From assembly GCF_001039355.2 (NCBI RefSeq), contig NW_019774981.1:390070-454069 (forward strand): a DNA stretch of 64,000 nt. The letters are read 5' to 3'. Of the stretch, positions 21,097 through 34,300 are shown one piece after another; the stretch's first letter is position 1, and each line of letters begins with the position of its first letter. The position numbers and the translations under genes are program-made. The notes beneath the pieces are model-generated. The model saw nothing but the letters and a program-made list of their open reading frames with translations, did no database searches and was not told where the DNA came from. The stretch comes from Lingula anatina. Lineage: Eukaryota > Brachiopoda > Lingulata > Lingulida > Lingulidae.

Positions 21097-23566
21097 TTAT
21101 AAATTTTCTGTAGAAGTTACACAACCCTAAAAAACTCCTGACGTCTCTTACAGCTTTTGGCATTGGAAATGATTTTATGGCTTCAAGATTTTTCTCATCT
21201 GGTCTTATTCCATTTTTATCTATTACATGGCCTAAATATTTAGCTTTTGGTGTTGCAAACTTACATTTTGATAGTTTAAGTCTGAGATTTGCAGATCTTA
21301 GTTTTTGGAATACTTGATTTAAATGTTTTAAGTGCTCGTCAAACGTCTTACTCATGACCAAAATATCATCGATGTATATCAGTATTGTTTTCCAATTCAT
21401 GTCTCTAAAAATGTGACTCATTAAGGCTTGGAAGGTAACACCAGCATTACGAAGGCCATACGCTAAACGTAAGAATTGAAAGTGACCGTGGTGTGTGATA
21501 AACGCAGTCTTGTGTTTAGTTTCAGGGTCAAGAGGTAATTGCCAGTATGCACCTGCCATATCTAAACTTGAGAAATATCTAGCACCTGACGTACCTATCG
21601 TTTCAAAAACATCTTCTAAACGTGGGAGTGGCCAATGCATAGGTTTTGTAACTTTATTTAACTTTCGGTAATCAATTGCAAATCTGTATTCTCCATTTTT
21701 CTTTTTTACAAGTACTACTGGACTACTGTACTCACTCATGCTTTCTTCGAATATACCGTGTTGTAACATTTCGTCTACTTGTATGACAATTTCATCTTTC
21801 AGCTTCGGTGACGTACGATAAAACGTTTGTTTGACAGGGATATCATTAATTGTGTCAATCCTATGTTGATACATATTTGCTGAACCTAATTCTGATAGAT
21901 TGGTAGCAAAAACTTCACGATTACGTCCTAACAACATTTTTAATTGTTGTTTCTGATTTTCACTCATGTCTGAATCGGCAAATTTTATATTTAATTCATC
22001 TGCATTCCGCAATGCTTCTTGATCTGATAACCTATCACCTTTTTGTGCTGTATCTCCCTTTGACATTTCATTTAAAGCACTGACGCTTGCCAGACTCACT
22101 GAACTTGCAACAGCTAATATTGTTCTTTTGGAAACGAAAATACTTTCATCGCTAGGGTTCATTATTCTATAAGCGGATTTGTTTTTATCAATTGAAACCA
22201 AACATTTTGCTCCGATAAGTTTTTTCTTTGACTCAAGCTTTCGTACTGGTTCTAGTAAAGCTACTGAAATAGAGGAAGAATGTGATATTTTCACTGGTAG
22301 TAAGCATTCACATCTGGGTGGAATAAATTCTGATTTAAAGTTACGCACTAAACCTAATACATGTGGACTATACAAAGGTAAGAGCAAATTATAATCAGGC
22401 AATGCTATGCTATCAGACGATAAATCAATTTTTACATTGTGTTTTCTTAAGAAATCTGTGCCTAATATCAAACCTCTTGGCAACTGACTAAATACGTGGA
22501 CTTTATGTTTTATGATTACATCACCAAAGCAAAGAGGTAGCTCTACTTTTCCTAGAACTTTAATCACAGATCCATCAACAACTGAAACTTCTTTTAATGA
22601 CGGTTTTTCGTATGAATTTCGATCCTTTTTCCCTAATTTTGATAAGAAAGATTCCGATACACAAGATATGACTGCACCTGTGTCAACCAAAGCATTGACA
22701 TGTTGTTTGTCGATTTGGATTGATACTAGATTATTAGCTTGGTAATCGGAAATAATAGAAATTGGCACTTTTCTATCTTCAATCTTGTTATAAAACCTTT
22801 TTCTTTTTCTTAGCCGTTTGTTTACACGTGCAGAATGACAGACTTTTGCTATGTGTCCTATTTTACCACAACAATAAGAGTTAAAATTGCGAGCAAAACA
22901 ATTAGTTCTAAGATGCGTGTACTCACCACATCCCTGACACATCAGCCATTTTCTTATCGGATTTCGTTGTTGAGGATAGTTCGTATGTCCAGCTAATGTT
23001 AATTTGTACTCTGAGCGTCGCAGATACCTGCGTTGTGTCATACTTCTGGGACCTATGGTGTTGGGAGTGAATTTTCCTGGATACTCTATAGGGCTCGATC
23101 TTGGGGTTTCAAAGTTTGTTTCATTTCTGGTTTCGCTTGGTTCTTGCAATATATGGATTGCAGACTGCGCATTGGCGATGTCCTTAATTGAACTCTGAAG
23201 AGTGTCTATTTTCTCTGTTATCATTTTTATGTCATTTCGTTGACCTCTTCTCGTCGGCTGAACTGCGTTTTCTGCAATGCGCGCGTTGTGCATAAGAGAA
23301 TCAAAGTCTGTGGGCTCCCTCTGCAGTACAAATGGGCGGATTTCGGGGAGTAACCCATTCATTACCACTGTAAATGTCGTCCCCTCATCTAAACGCGCAC
23401 GTTTGGCGTCGTGACGCATCGACTCAATGTAACTCTGTACTGGTTCTTCTGGCAGCTGTTGACGTCTGAAAAAATCTGAGGCTTTCTCCCAAGTTTCTCC
23501 GGATTTCAGTTCATATCGCTGTCGGAACTCGCGGACTAGCGATTTCCAGTCTTTTTGTACTTCCAC
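20819..23566 (-). pseudogene. Gypsy gag-protease-reverse transcriptase frame
   Basis: 915 codons open. Residues ~1-110 are gag. A CX2CX4HX4C knuckle is at ~210-223, with a second, altered knuckle (adjacent Cys-Cys) at ~232-243. The protease DTGA is at ~295-298, RT FAIDYR at ~629, and YIDD at ~731-734. The usual MPFGL is LAYGL here. The frame ends early because of the 260 bp duplication. It remains open a few codons beyond the first listed codon, up to the repeat border at 23588, so the gag N-terminus is missing. Confidence 0.85.
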
Positions 23567-23587
23567 TGTTAAACAATCGTACCAGTT

Positions 23588-23966
23588 TAAAGGGTTTGTT
23601 TCATGCCGTCAGAATGGCCTGAACGGAACATATTCTTCAGAAATCATGCCCAACTAACGATATCTTAATCCAAATACACAAATTAAAAGCTCATTTTGTA
23701 AATTTTCGGCTTTAAAAAACGTCCTATTTGCTCGGCCTGGGAGTTAATGAGCTACGTGGTCACGTGGTCCAATGACGACAATCGAGCCACTGGAGAACAG
23801 AGCGTGCTTAGCTGTCAAACTGAGCTGCATTGTCTACCTGTAAGATGACTTCTCTATCTGGCTTCTGATAAAAGTTTATACTCATTCAAATCTCTTACCC
23901 GAGGGGTCTAAATCCTCGTGAAGCTGTGTAAAACCATTTCCCTTCTAGTCATTTCTTTAACAAGCA
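23588..23966 (+). repeat. Dispersed ~380 bp repeat, copy 1 (pairs with 56545-56925)
   Basis: ~96% identical to 56545-56925 in the same orientation, from TTCATGCCGTCAGAATGG to TCTTTAACAAGCA. It ends at the N (23967). Part of it (CGTCCTATTTGCTCGGCCTG, then GGAGTTAATGAGCT) resembles a phrase in the exonuclease cassettes (CGTCCTTTTCGCTGGGTCTG, then GAAGTTAAGGAGCT). No coding potential. Confidence 0.85.
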
Positions 23967-24920
23967 NTTTTTTTTTCACTCGTCATTATCTTTTTTTCTT
24001 TAAGGGTTTTTCTGTGTCAATACCTAAAAACCCTTCTAATAACCTTTGAGAGGCACGTGTTTGTTTACTCAAACTTCTTGACACAATTTTAACTATTACT
24101 TTTAACTATTACTTTGCAGTGAAGGCTAGGAAGTTCGTGCATGAAATAACACAACAGTTGAACCTTAAATCTTTATTTTAAGCTAAAGCGCACAAGAAAG
24201 AAATTATTACATATATGATATATGTATATAATTGAAATTGAACCTCCCAATTATTTTGTGGGCGTTTTCTTTGGTTCCGTCCAATCTGTTTGCCTACATT
24301 GTGGACCAACATACCGGTATTCACATTACAAACTGTCTCAAAGCAACATCAACCTGTATGACAAATACCACACAAAATTCTGCTAAATACTTCTACACAA
24401 AGTCAAATATTAAACAGGAAAAATATTGAAACGCCTTCAATTTACTAAAACTCCATCGTTTACCAACTGTGCCGAAAGTCTGCTCTGTGTAGAATAACTC
24501 AAAATTAATAAGATAATAAATAAAACGGTGAATATTGGAAGAGCTGCAAAGTATTCATTCAAAGTTAGGCAAAAAAAAAAAAAAAAAAAAAGAAAGAAAT
24601 TAAAAATGGTATAGGCATATAATTATAATTAAACCTCCCAATTGGCCTAGTGGGTCTTTATCTTTGGTTCCAGTTCAATCTGTTTGCTTACATTGTGAAC
24701 CAACATACTGTAGGTATTGTTATTACAAACTGTCCCACTAGAGCAGCAACCTGGATTACACATACCATACGAAATATTGCTAAATACTTCTACACACAGT
24801 CAACTATTTACACTGGAAAAAAAGGTAAGAACACATTCAATTTTTTAAAACTGTGCCGAAAGTCTGCTCTGTGTAGAATAATTCAAAACGAACGAGAAAA
24901 CGTCAAATAAAAGAAGCGCT

Positions 24921-25019
24921 GCAGTCCCGCCATAATACCCGCTATGATTCAATACTCCTTGTCCAGGTCCGAAAGTCCGATGTGGCTGCCCATGATCCTT
25001 GAATCTGTCCACCTTGTGA
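24921..25019 (-). other. Putative 3' UTR exon downstream of VWD gene A
   Basis: After the acceptor TTTTTTTACAG, the sequence from 25019 leftward is conserved with block B (61145 leftward), more so than its surroundings. A strong donor (CTAG|GTGA) overlaps the VWD stop in both copies, so the transcript may splice here after the stop. Speculative. Confidence 0.3.
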
Positions 25020-25307
25020 CTGTAAAAAAAAGATCTTTTAATTTTTTTTAAGAAATTGGGGATTTATTTATTTTCTTGTTTGAATCTATTCATTTATTTA
25101 CAGAACCGATTGGATTTAAACCACTAGTTAGGCTTCAAGGTACATTTTTAAATGTAGTTAAAACTACTGGTATCTATTTCTTAAATAAAATAGATTTTTT
25201 GATCCCATCCTTGAGTTCACCCTATACCCTTTTATAGCCCTTTCTTTCAAAATATACCTCGTTATAATAATAGTAATGACATGTTTATTGCAACAATAGT
25301 CGTTCAC

Positions 25308-25480
25308 CTAGTCGTTGAATCTGTTGCCGTCGTTGTTACCACATTGTCCAATTGTTCCATCTTTCCACCTTGGTTCAGCAACGGTTATTTTGACACAGCG
25401 ACCAGGGCCAATAGTGATGCTGACTTGCTGGGAGTGGCACTTAACAAAATATATTCAAAGGGTAATTAATAGGGATGATT

Positions 25481-25563
<83 letters not shown>

Positions 25564-26437
25564 ATTTTAAGTTCAAAGATAACATACAGTAAAATTTGTC
25601 AGAGATTTAGACATTAAAAAAGTTTTAAAAGCTTGTTTGTCTCAGCTTCACGATATAGTTGTTTTCGCTGCTATTGCTAGTAAAACATTTTATTTAAAAA
25701 ATAAGAAATCGAAAAGAAACACTGACATTACGGAACGATGAGACCATGCACATTTCCTTTCTTGTTTGCGTTACGTTTTCCATTTATTGGTTCCCTTATT
25801 TTTGTCTATTCTTTTGTGATAAAAGTGGAAAACTTACATCGTATACTTGACCTGGACCGGAGTGTGAAACTTTTTTCATGTCAAACGTCATGTCATTGTT
25901 AGTTCCACCAGCCAATCTGCAAGTGAAACTAACTGTTAACAGTTTAGTTCTTGGATCACCATTATGAGACTCTGTTTGGCATTTAACTGTCCAGTGAGGC
26001 TGCGGGTTCAGGTTATCTTGTGAAAGAAGATGCCACGCACCGGAACCCAAGTTTTTAAATTTACGCTTTCCATCAAAGGTTACGATGTGCGGGTCACCAC
26101 AAACAGTACAATCATCTGCAAGATATAAATAAACCAGTGTCAGTAACGCTGCAGATTGACTGAGAATCTGCAGATTGACTGAGAAAATGCATACAGCGTT
26201 CAAGGTACATGTAGTATTTTTATCTTTGTTTTATTTTTAACAATGCTATAATGTTATATATCTGTTATAACTCCTTGATTGGATCAGATTTCGATTTATG
26301 TCTACAAAATGCGAGTTTTTCTGTCTTGCTACAAGAAATACGTGACACTCACCTGTCGAAAAAGGCAGTTGGCTACTGGATTTACCAAGCACTGCCATCA
26401 AAATGAGAACTACCGGTACATACATGTAGGTCTGCAT
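25308..26437 (-). CDS. Small secreted single-VWD-domain protein, gene A
   Basis: Three exons: 26353-26437, 25838-26115 and 25308-25439 (phases 1 and 0), giving 164 aa. Exon 1 is a signal peptide (hydrophobic VPVVLILMAVLG, then SSSQ). Exon 2 opens CTVCGDPHIVTFDGKRK, the classic start of a von Willebrand factor D domain. Exon 3 ends with GQCGNNDGNRFND and a TAG, matching the VWD end. The whole protein is therefore one VWD domain, with no C8, TIL or mucin parts. Such domains occur in mucins, vitellogenin and adhesive proteins; here a secreted, disulfide-bonded product is likely, function unknown. The acceptor of exon 3 (TTGTTAAG) is weak but in phase in both copies. A paralogue lies at 61571-63012. 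Confidence 0.8.
25482..25560. repeat. (CA)n(GA)n compound microsatellite in VWD gene A intron 2
   Basis: About 22 CA units followed by about 17 GA units. Block B has a shorter CA run (61747-61770) and no GA run. Confidence 0.9.
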
Positions 26438-27902
26438 GGTTCCTGTAATGGTTATAATCAGTTGTTACTGTCAGAATGAAAGTATTGTCTATCTAGACCC
26501 AAGCATGCTCCGTAGATATATACAGGGTATATATACACACACGCACACCCACACGTCCACAGAAGGTGTATCTGGTAAAACGTGATTGGTGACTTGGGTC
26601 TTAGTATTTAATTTAGATAATTAGAATGATAGTTTGACAGATGACGTTTTGCGGTTATATTTATTTGAATACGATGTACGTTCAACAGGAAGGTAAACCT
26701 ATTTACAGTTAAAGGGAAAGAAACATTTTAAGATGGTCATACTGGTACAGCGGGAAGAAGAAAATATTATTTCGGTAAGTCAAAAACAACAAACTATTCA
26801 CCATGACCCCGACGTATTGAAAATAATATTATGATGTACATGAAAAAATTCTCTTACGCACAGACTAAGTATAAGACTGTCAGTTTTATTGTCCCATACT
26901 CATATTAATTGGACATAATGGATATGTATACGGGAAACGTGGACAAGATTGTTCATTTTCAAATGTCCATTCAGAGATTTCACTGGATTTTCAATCTTAT
27001 TTTAAAAGACTTTCACCGTCTTCCAGTAAGGTAGCGATTAAAAAAAAATGTATCATTACCCTGCCTGCCCGCTACCATTTACACATAAATATTGTGAGCT
27101 AGTTTATGTTACAATACAGCAAGTCAATATTTTGACTGAGGCACATGACATATAGACAGATTGGATTGATGAAATACAAAATGTGTGTTTATTGTATGTT
27201 TACTGAGCTTCAATTTTTTCTTGGGTACAATTAACGAATGGTTCTTCTGCAATTTGTGTAACAACATAGAACTGATTATTTTTGTGAAAGAACCGTTTTG
27301 TGGTAAGGACTGGGGGCGTAAAAACTGCTGCTTGCCAATAGTCTTAGAACTGACGATAATTGACAGCCAGCAATAGTTTCTGTCCTTGCAACTTTTTTTG
27401 CACCACAGACCAAACTACAGTTATTTCTTATTGCAACAGATGATATCATCAAATGGCGTGGGATTTATCTGCATGCACAACTGTGTAGTCTAAATAATGC
27501 AGTTATCTTTTCTTTAAATCTATTTTTAATTTAGTAATGTAGTGTATACAAACATCTAGTAAAAAGAAGGAAAAAACGGCCAAAGATTGAGATTCTATGG
27601 AACCCCTTCATCAATAAAGTGTATACAGACTGACATTTAATAAAAAGAATTTTAAAAAATTAAATAAATATATCTTACGGAGATAAATGTATATAAAAAG
27701 TCATTATTCTCAATATGTAGGTCTAGAAGATGCAAGTGAGAGACTGGCAAAAGTGAGTGGGGGGGGGGGACTTTCACTCTCACCGAAGAGAGAACATGTA
27801 CATCTAAAACAATGGACGTTTTAGAAACAGCATAGCTACGATTTATATTGGCTGGGTAATATAAGCAGGGGATAGGCGGCGATGTCATAGAACAGGACGC
27901 AA

Positions 27903-28271
27903 AATGGTAGTAGTGTTTTATGCTACCCTTGGATTTTTTGAAGATGCTAAAAATCTATTTTAGCCAGCAAAAACGATGATTGTCATTTACTTGATTTGCT
28001 CTTTAATATGAAATGTTTTAGGAGCAGTCATTTAATAAATATAATGCCTTGTTATTTGTAAATACTTTGAGATTATATTCACCAGTNAATGGTAGTAGTG
28101 TTTTATGCTACCCTTGGATTTTTTGAAGATGCTAAAAATCTATTTTAGCCAGCAAAAACGATGATTGTCATTTACTTGATTTGCTCTTTAATATGAAATG
28201 TTTTAGGAGCAGTCATTTAATAAATATAATGCCTTGTTATTTGTAAATACTTTGAGATTATATTTACCAGT
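27903..28271. repeat. 184 bp repeat on both sides of an N
   Basis: 27903-28086 and 28088-28271 differ at one base (TATTCACC versus TATTTACC) and flank the N at 28087. This is the signature of two overlapping contig ends that were joined without merging. Confidence 0.85.
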
Positions 28272-28279
28272 AGGCTTAC

Positions 28280-28376
28280 CTGTTGCAAATGTTTGCTGTC
28301 GCTTGATTATATACGGCAAACTAGCGGCTTTGGAAAAAACGGCTTTGGGAGCCAATACATACAAGTTCTCCGTCAT
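28280..28376 (-). CDS. Candidate 5' coding exon, MTENLYVLAPKAVF...
   Basis: Minus strand: ATG at 28376, then 32 codons and a donor ACAG|GTAAGC at 28279. The peptide MTENLYVLAPKAVFSKAA has a YVLAPK-V pattern reminiscent of the first strand of alpha-2-macroglobulin/thioester proteins, but with no signal peptide and no second exon found. It could be chance. Low confidence; listed because the donor is strong. Confidence 0.2.
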
Positions 28377-28389
28377 TTTCAGATTTCCA

Positions 28390-31300
28390 AATGGATTCTA
28401 CGATTTTAGATAATTAGATTTAAGATAATAAATAATCTTAAGAATTAAGCAACTATTCTCACTAAGAAGAAGATGCTAGTGTTCACTGACAGGGGAAGGG
28501 GAAGGGGGCTCATATGAAAACACATGCCACGACACATATTTCACTGAGGTATCAGAAACAGTGTAGGTTGGGTCATATCATAGTCATATTTTTTGTCTTT
28601 GGGGGCCTTGGACTGGTTTTGGGAGCTTCAGAGAGCGTCCCAGCAAAAATTCAACTGAATATTTTCAAACTTCCACTTTTTGCCTTCATATTGCGTCGTG
28701 ATTCAAATACAAACACATAAAAAATTAATTTCACTATGGTGGCATACAAACAACACAGCGGTAGCATTCAGCGAGATCAAAGAGATTGGCGGGTTTTGTA
28801 AATTTAATTGTACTACTTAAGTTTTATACGTGATGCACAAACATCTGTGACCCAGCATAAAATTTTGCAACCTACACGTAAGTCGATATTTTCTCATCGA
28901 AGGGGTGGGGGTATTTCGGAAGGCCCTGGTGTATACTGAGAGCCAGTTACATGCACCCAGCTCTACTCTCAGTTGGTATAAGTTGGATTTACCCAAGTAT
29001 CTGAACCCGCTAGAAGTGTTTGCTCTCTTTGATTGTGAATTTATCTACTGGGTGATGGATGAGGCAAAAGAGAAACGGTAGGCAGCTGGAAGAAAGGGAA
29101 TGGACGGATTGATTTTGGAAAGATTGAACATGATGCGATGATTTTGTAAAAAAAAGATCCAAATTGTGAGAAAGGCGCACATTATTAAGACGGCACTTGT
29201 TATGTGTAATGAGAAGAAATGGGGTACAATGATGGAAATAGTTTCAGATTCAGAAGATCTCTACTTCTATGGTTAAGCATATACATATTATGGCTAAAAT
29301 GTTTTTATGGCCTAATACCTGATAAACCCTAAATCTCTGTTCACTTATTTAACACGATTTTCTTGCTATGTATTTCATCAAAGAAAAAAACTGTCGTTAT
29401 TTCCTCCCTGCCGTGCCTCAGTAAAAAGCATTTCCATCTTGAACCTGGTTTGTGAAAAAAAACGTCGATATTTAGAAAGGAGTGTGGGGTTGGAATGCTT
29501 TTCTTTCGCGCCGACAAAGACAGTTTTGATGTTAAATTTGTTTCTTCAGATGAAATTTAATTTTTCAAAGTCTTTGCATCCATAGGTTTTTCTCAGTTAC
29601 TCTGTTCACATGTACATTATTTCAACCAAATCGAATATTCCATCGGTTTATGTGCAAAGGGTGAGAATTGAAGTACTGTAGCTTTAGGTTTGAAACAAGA
29701 TAGTGATAGTTTTCTTTCCTCTTTTTATCAAAGGAAGGTCACTCAGCAAATATGAAACGGTAGACGAGGACAACATTACTGTATATATTTGGAAATCCTT
29801 TGGTTTAATCATTATTAAAAAACTGAAATAAAATACTCCCAAAAGATTGAAATGTAACTTCAAATAAATTATTTCTGTAATTATGCACTTGCATGGCGTT
29901 TACTCAAAAGAAAATAAAGTAACAGTGCCAGGAAGGATACCCGTTGCAGCATCCTATGTTTCCAGATGAATTAATTTTTTTATTTAGAAACTCTGACTAA
30001 AATTGTGCAAACTATGAAATAAAATAGAAATTCTAGACACTTTCATAAAAAGCTGTTCAAATTAGAATCAAAATGACAGAGCAACATTTTGGAAATGTTT
30101 TGGTCTTGCAAGGGCAGGATATCTTCAAATATTTTAACGGAATTAAAATTAAGGCTTCAGGATATACTTATAGCAAATCAAGAGTGGAGCAATTCTAAAT
30201 TAACTTGGATGAAACGAATCCAACGCATAACCTGGAAAACTAATTTCCACTTGTGGTCACAGAGTCATATAATATCAGCTGATGGCGTGGTTTAATCTTC
30301 ATGCAAAGCTATGTTAATAACAGCTGTCATGATAATATTTTACATTAAAACCTCTGTATGATAGCTGAAATCTGGGGTGCGAGGCTCACGTATACTGTAT
30401 ACATACCTTAAAAATACAAAGATACACAGTTTCGTACAGTGTATGTCCTAAGTAAAGGACTGGGGGGGGGGGCGTGTTTAAAAACCGTTGCTCGCCGATA
30501 AGGCCAGAGTTTCCGATGATTGCCAGTCAGTGACAGTTTTCATTCTTACGGCATGTTCCATCTATCATATATCTGTTTCTCATTTTTTGCCACGTTTCGA
30601 TGACAGCAGCGGATGTTGTGGATTTCTTCCGAAAAAAAAATGGCATAAACTACCCTATACAGAGCAAACGTATTTGAAAAAAATTGAATGAAAAAACAGC
30701 GACTAAAGATGCAGATTCTACGAATTTAGGTGAATAGGTTAAGATTAAAGATAAAAATGTATGTACAAGATGCTAGTGTGACACTAGCATAGGGCCTCGG
30801 ATTATGATAGCACATGACACAACACATATTTCACTAAGGTATCAGAAACAGTGAAGTAAAAACTAGGTTGGGTAACAAAACGGTCCNCTACACGTAATTC
30901 GAAATTTTCTCATTGAGGGGGGAGGGGGGGGGGTATCTCGGAAGGCCCTGGTGTGCAAACAGGGTATACTGAGAGCCAGTTACATGTACCCGGCTCTGCT
31001 CCCAGTTGGTATAAGGAGGATTTACCCAAATATCTGAACCCGCTAGAAGTGTTTACTGTCTTTCTTTGATTGTGAATTAAACTACCAGTACTTGGTGATA
31101 GATGAGGCAGAAGAGAAACGGTAGGCAGCTGGAAGAAAGGGAATGAACGGATTGATTTTGGAAAGACTGAACATGATGCGATGATTTTGTAAAAAAAGAT
31201 CCACATTGTGAGAAAGGCGCAGATTATTGAGATGGCATTTGTTGTGTAATGAGAAGAAATGTGGTACAATGATGGAAATAGTTTCAGATTCAAAAGATCT

Positions 31301-34300
31301 TGGGTTAAGCATATACAAATTATGTTTGAAATGTTTTTATGACCTAATACCTGATAAACCCTAAATCTCAGTTCACTCATTTAACACGATTTTCTTGCTA
31401 TGTATTTCATTAAAGAAAAAATCTTCTGCCGTTGTATTCCCCCTCTCGTGCCTCAGTAAAAAGCAATTCCATCTGGAATCTGGTTTGGGAAAAACACCGA
31501 TATTGAGGAAGGAGTGTGGGGTTGGAATGCTTTTCTTTCGCGCCGACAAAGACAGTTTTGATGTTAAATTTGTTTCTTCAGAGATAAACTTAAATTTTTA
31601 AGCCTTTGCATCCATATGCTTTTCTCAGTAACTGTTCACATGTACATTATTTTAACCAAATTTAATATTTCATTGGTTCGTGTGCAAACGGTGAGAATTG
31701 AAGTAGTGTAGCTTTAGGTCTGAAACAAGGCTGTGATAATTTTCTTTCCTCGTTTTTTCAAAAGAAGGTCACTCAGCAAATATGACGAGGACAACATTAC
31801 TGTAAATTTTTGGAAATTCTTAGGTTTAATCTTTATTTAAAAACTGAAATAAAATACTCATAAAAGAGTGAAATGTAACTTCTGATACCCGTTGCAACAT
31901 CCTATGTTTCCAGATGAATTAATTTTTTTTATTAAAAAACTCTGGCTAAAATTGTGCAAACTATGAAATAAAATAGAAATTCTAGACACTCATAAAAAGC
32001 TGTTCAAAATAGAATCAAAATGACAGAGCAACATTTTGGAAATGTTTTGCTCTTGCAAGGGCAGGATATCTTCAAATATTTTAACGGAATTAAAATTAAG
32101 GCTTCCGGATATACTTATAGCAAAGCAAGAGTGGAGCTATTCTAAATTAACTTGGATGAAACGAATCTAACGCATAACCTGGAAAACTAATTTCCACTTG
32201 TGGTCACAGAGCCATATAATATCAGCTGATGGCGTGGTTTTATCTTCATGCAAAGCTGTGTTAATAAGAGCTGTCATGATAATATTTTACATTAAACCTC
32301 TGTATGATAGCTGAAATCTGGGGTGCAAGGCTTACGTATACTGTATACATACCTTAAAAATACAAAGATACACAGTTTCGTACAGTGTATGTCCTAAGTA
32401 AAGGACTGGGGGGGGGGGCGTGTTTAAAAACCGTTGCTCGCCGATAAGGCCAGAGTTTCCGATGATTGCCAGTCAGTGACAGTTTTCATTCTTACGGCAT
32501 GTTCCATCTATCATATATCTGTTTCTCATTTTTTGCCACGTTTCGATGACAGCAGCGGATGTTGTGGATTTCTTCCGAAAAAAAAAAACCTACCCTATAA
32601 AGTGTATACAGAGCAAACGTATTTGAAAAAAAATTGAATGAAAAAACAGCGACTAAAGATGCAGATTCTACGAATTTAGGTGAATAGGTTTAAGATTAAA
32701 GATAAAAAATCATCTGAATAACTTTTTCGCAATTATTCTCAGTATGCACAAGATGCTAGTGTGACACTAGCAAGGGGCCTCAGATTATGATAGCATATGA
32801 CACAACACATATTTCACTAAGGTATCAGGAACAGTGAAGTTAAAACTAGGTTGGGTAACGAAATGGTCAATTAATTTTTTTTTTTTTTGTCTTTGAGGGC
32901 CTTGGGGCAGATCTGGGATTTNGAGTCTGATCTTGGAGCTTAAAGAGAGTCCCAGCAAGAATTCTACTGAAAATTTTCAGTGTGACCAAACTTCCACGTT
33001 TTGCCTTCATATTGCGTCGTGATTCAAATACAAACATAAAAATTTAATGTCACTATGCTGGCATACAAACTGCGATGTGGTTGCATTCATACTCGATTGC
33101 ATAAGATAACTTTAAAAAAAAATTAATTGCGCTACTGAAGATAAATTTTGCAAGCTACACGCAACTGTAAGGCGATGTTTTGTCAATGAGGGGGGGGGGG
33201 TATCTCGGAAGGCCCTGGTGTGCAAAAAGGGTATACTGAGAGCCAGTTATATGTACCCGGCTCTGCTACCGGTTGGTATAAGAGGGATTTACCCAAGTAT
33301 CTGAACCCGCTAGAAGTGTTTGCTCTCTTTCTTTGATTGTGAATTTATCTACTGGGTGATGGATGAGGCAGAAGAGAAACGGTAGGCAACTGGAAGAAAG
33401 GATTGATGTTAGAAAGACTGAAAATGATGCGATGATTTTGCAAAAAGATGCTGGTTTTGAGAAAGGCGTAGCATATACAAATTATGTCTAAAATGTTTTT
33501 ATGACCTAATACTTGATACACCCTAAATCTCTGTTCACTCATTTCACCACCTGATATGTCCTGCTATGTATTTCATCAAAGAAAATCTTCTGCCGTTGTA
33601 TTTCCCCTCTCGTGCCTTAGTAAAAAACAATTCCATCTGGAACTTTGGTTGGGAAAAACGCAGATATTGACAAGGGGCCAAATAATAATATAGGTGTTTG
33701 CAATCAGTTATAATTAATGCTGCTTCAAATGCGATTCTCGTGTCAAAATCTGCAGACCGGGCGAAGATTGAAGACTCATAAAAGATTCTGGATCTGATGA
33801 ACATCTTCATCTTCTGCGTCTTCATCGTCTGCGATGGACTAACGACGCATAATTAAATCACATACTACCTGGCTTTTTTCCTCATGTAAAAATTTAGGTT
33901 AAGNTGCAAAAAGGGTATACTGAGAGCCAGTTACATGTACACAGCTCTGCTACCGGTTGGTATAAGAGGGATTTACCCAAATATCTGAACCCACTAGAAG
34001 TGTTTGCTCTCTTTCTTTGATTGTGAATTTATCTACTGGGTGATGGATGAGGCAGAAGAGAAACGGTAGGCAACTGGAAGAAAGGGAATGAACGGATTGA
34101 TGTTAGAAAGACTGAAAATGACGTGATGATTTTGCAAAAAGATGCTGGTTTTGAGAAAGGCGTAGCATATACAAATTATGTCTAAAATGTTTTTATGACC
34201 TAATACTTGATACACCCTAAATCTCTGTTCACTCATTTCACCTGATATGTCCTGCTATGTATTTCATCAAAGAAATTCTTCTGCCGTTGTATTCCCCCTC

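Larger units (their letters stand above)
18721..23587 (-). mobile_element. Decayed Ty3/Gypsy LTR retrotransposon, 5'-truncated
   Basis: On the minus strand the order is gag, zinc knuckles, protease, reverse transcriptase, RNase H, integrase, which is the Gypsy order. The reading frame is interrupted by a 260 bp tandem duplication, a gap in frame between RNase H and integrase (about 19942-20213), and an in-frame stop at 18958-18960 inside the integrase tail. The gag end stops at ~23588, where another repeat family starts. No flanking LTR was found. This is an inactive copy. Confidence 0.85.
23968..28300. repeat. Segmental duplication, block A (pairs with 60085-64000)
   Basis: Collinear with 60085-64000 over ~4 kb, starting at TTTTTCACTCGTCATTA and running through the VWD gene and its upstream region. 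Non-coding identity is high (about 97% for 26560-26900 by eye), while the VWD coding exons are much more diverged. Block A contains an internal duplication: 24230-24490 resembles 24629-24890, and the same pair exists in block B. Confidence 0.85.

Noticed and set aside
23880-23930. tRNA-like phrase ACCCGAGGGGTCTAAATCC
   Set aside because: No cloverleaf could be drawn around it: no acceptor stem and no B-box GGTTCGAATCC.
27185-27376. 63-codon plus-strand frame, also present at 63755-63946
   Set aside because: Conserved only because the whole segment is duplicated. No domain, no splice context, and substitutions are no rarer at amino-acid-changing sites.
30488-30691. 67-codon frame repeated at 32434-32637
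   Set aside because: The tandem DNA unit itself is nearly identical. The frame ends differently in the two copies and has no domain.
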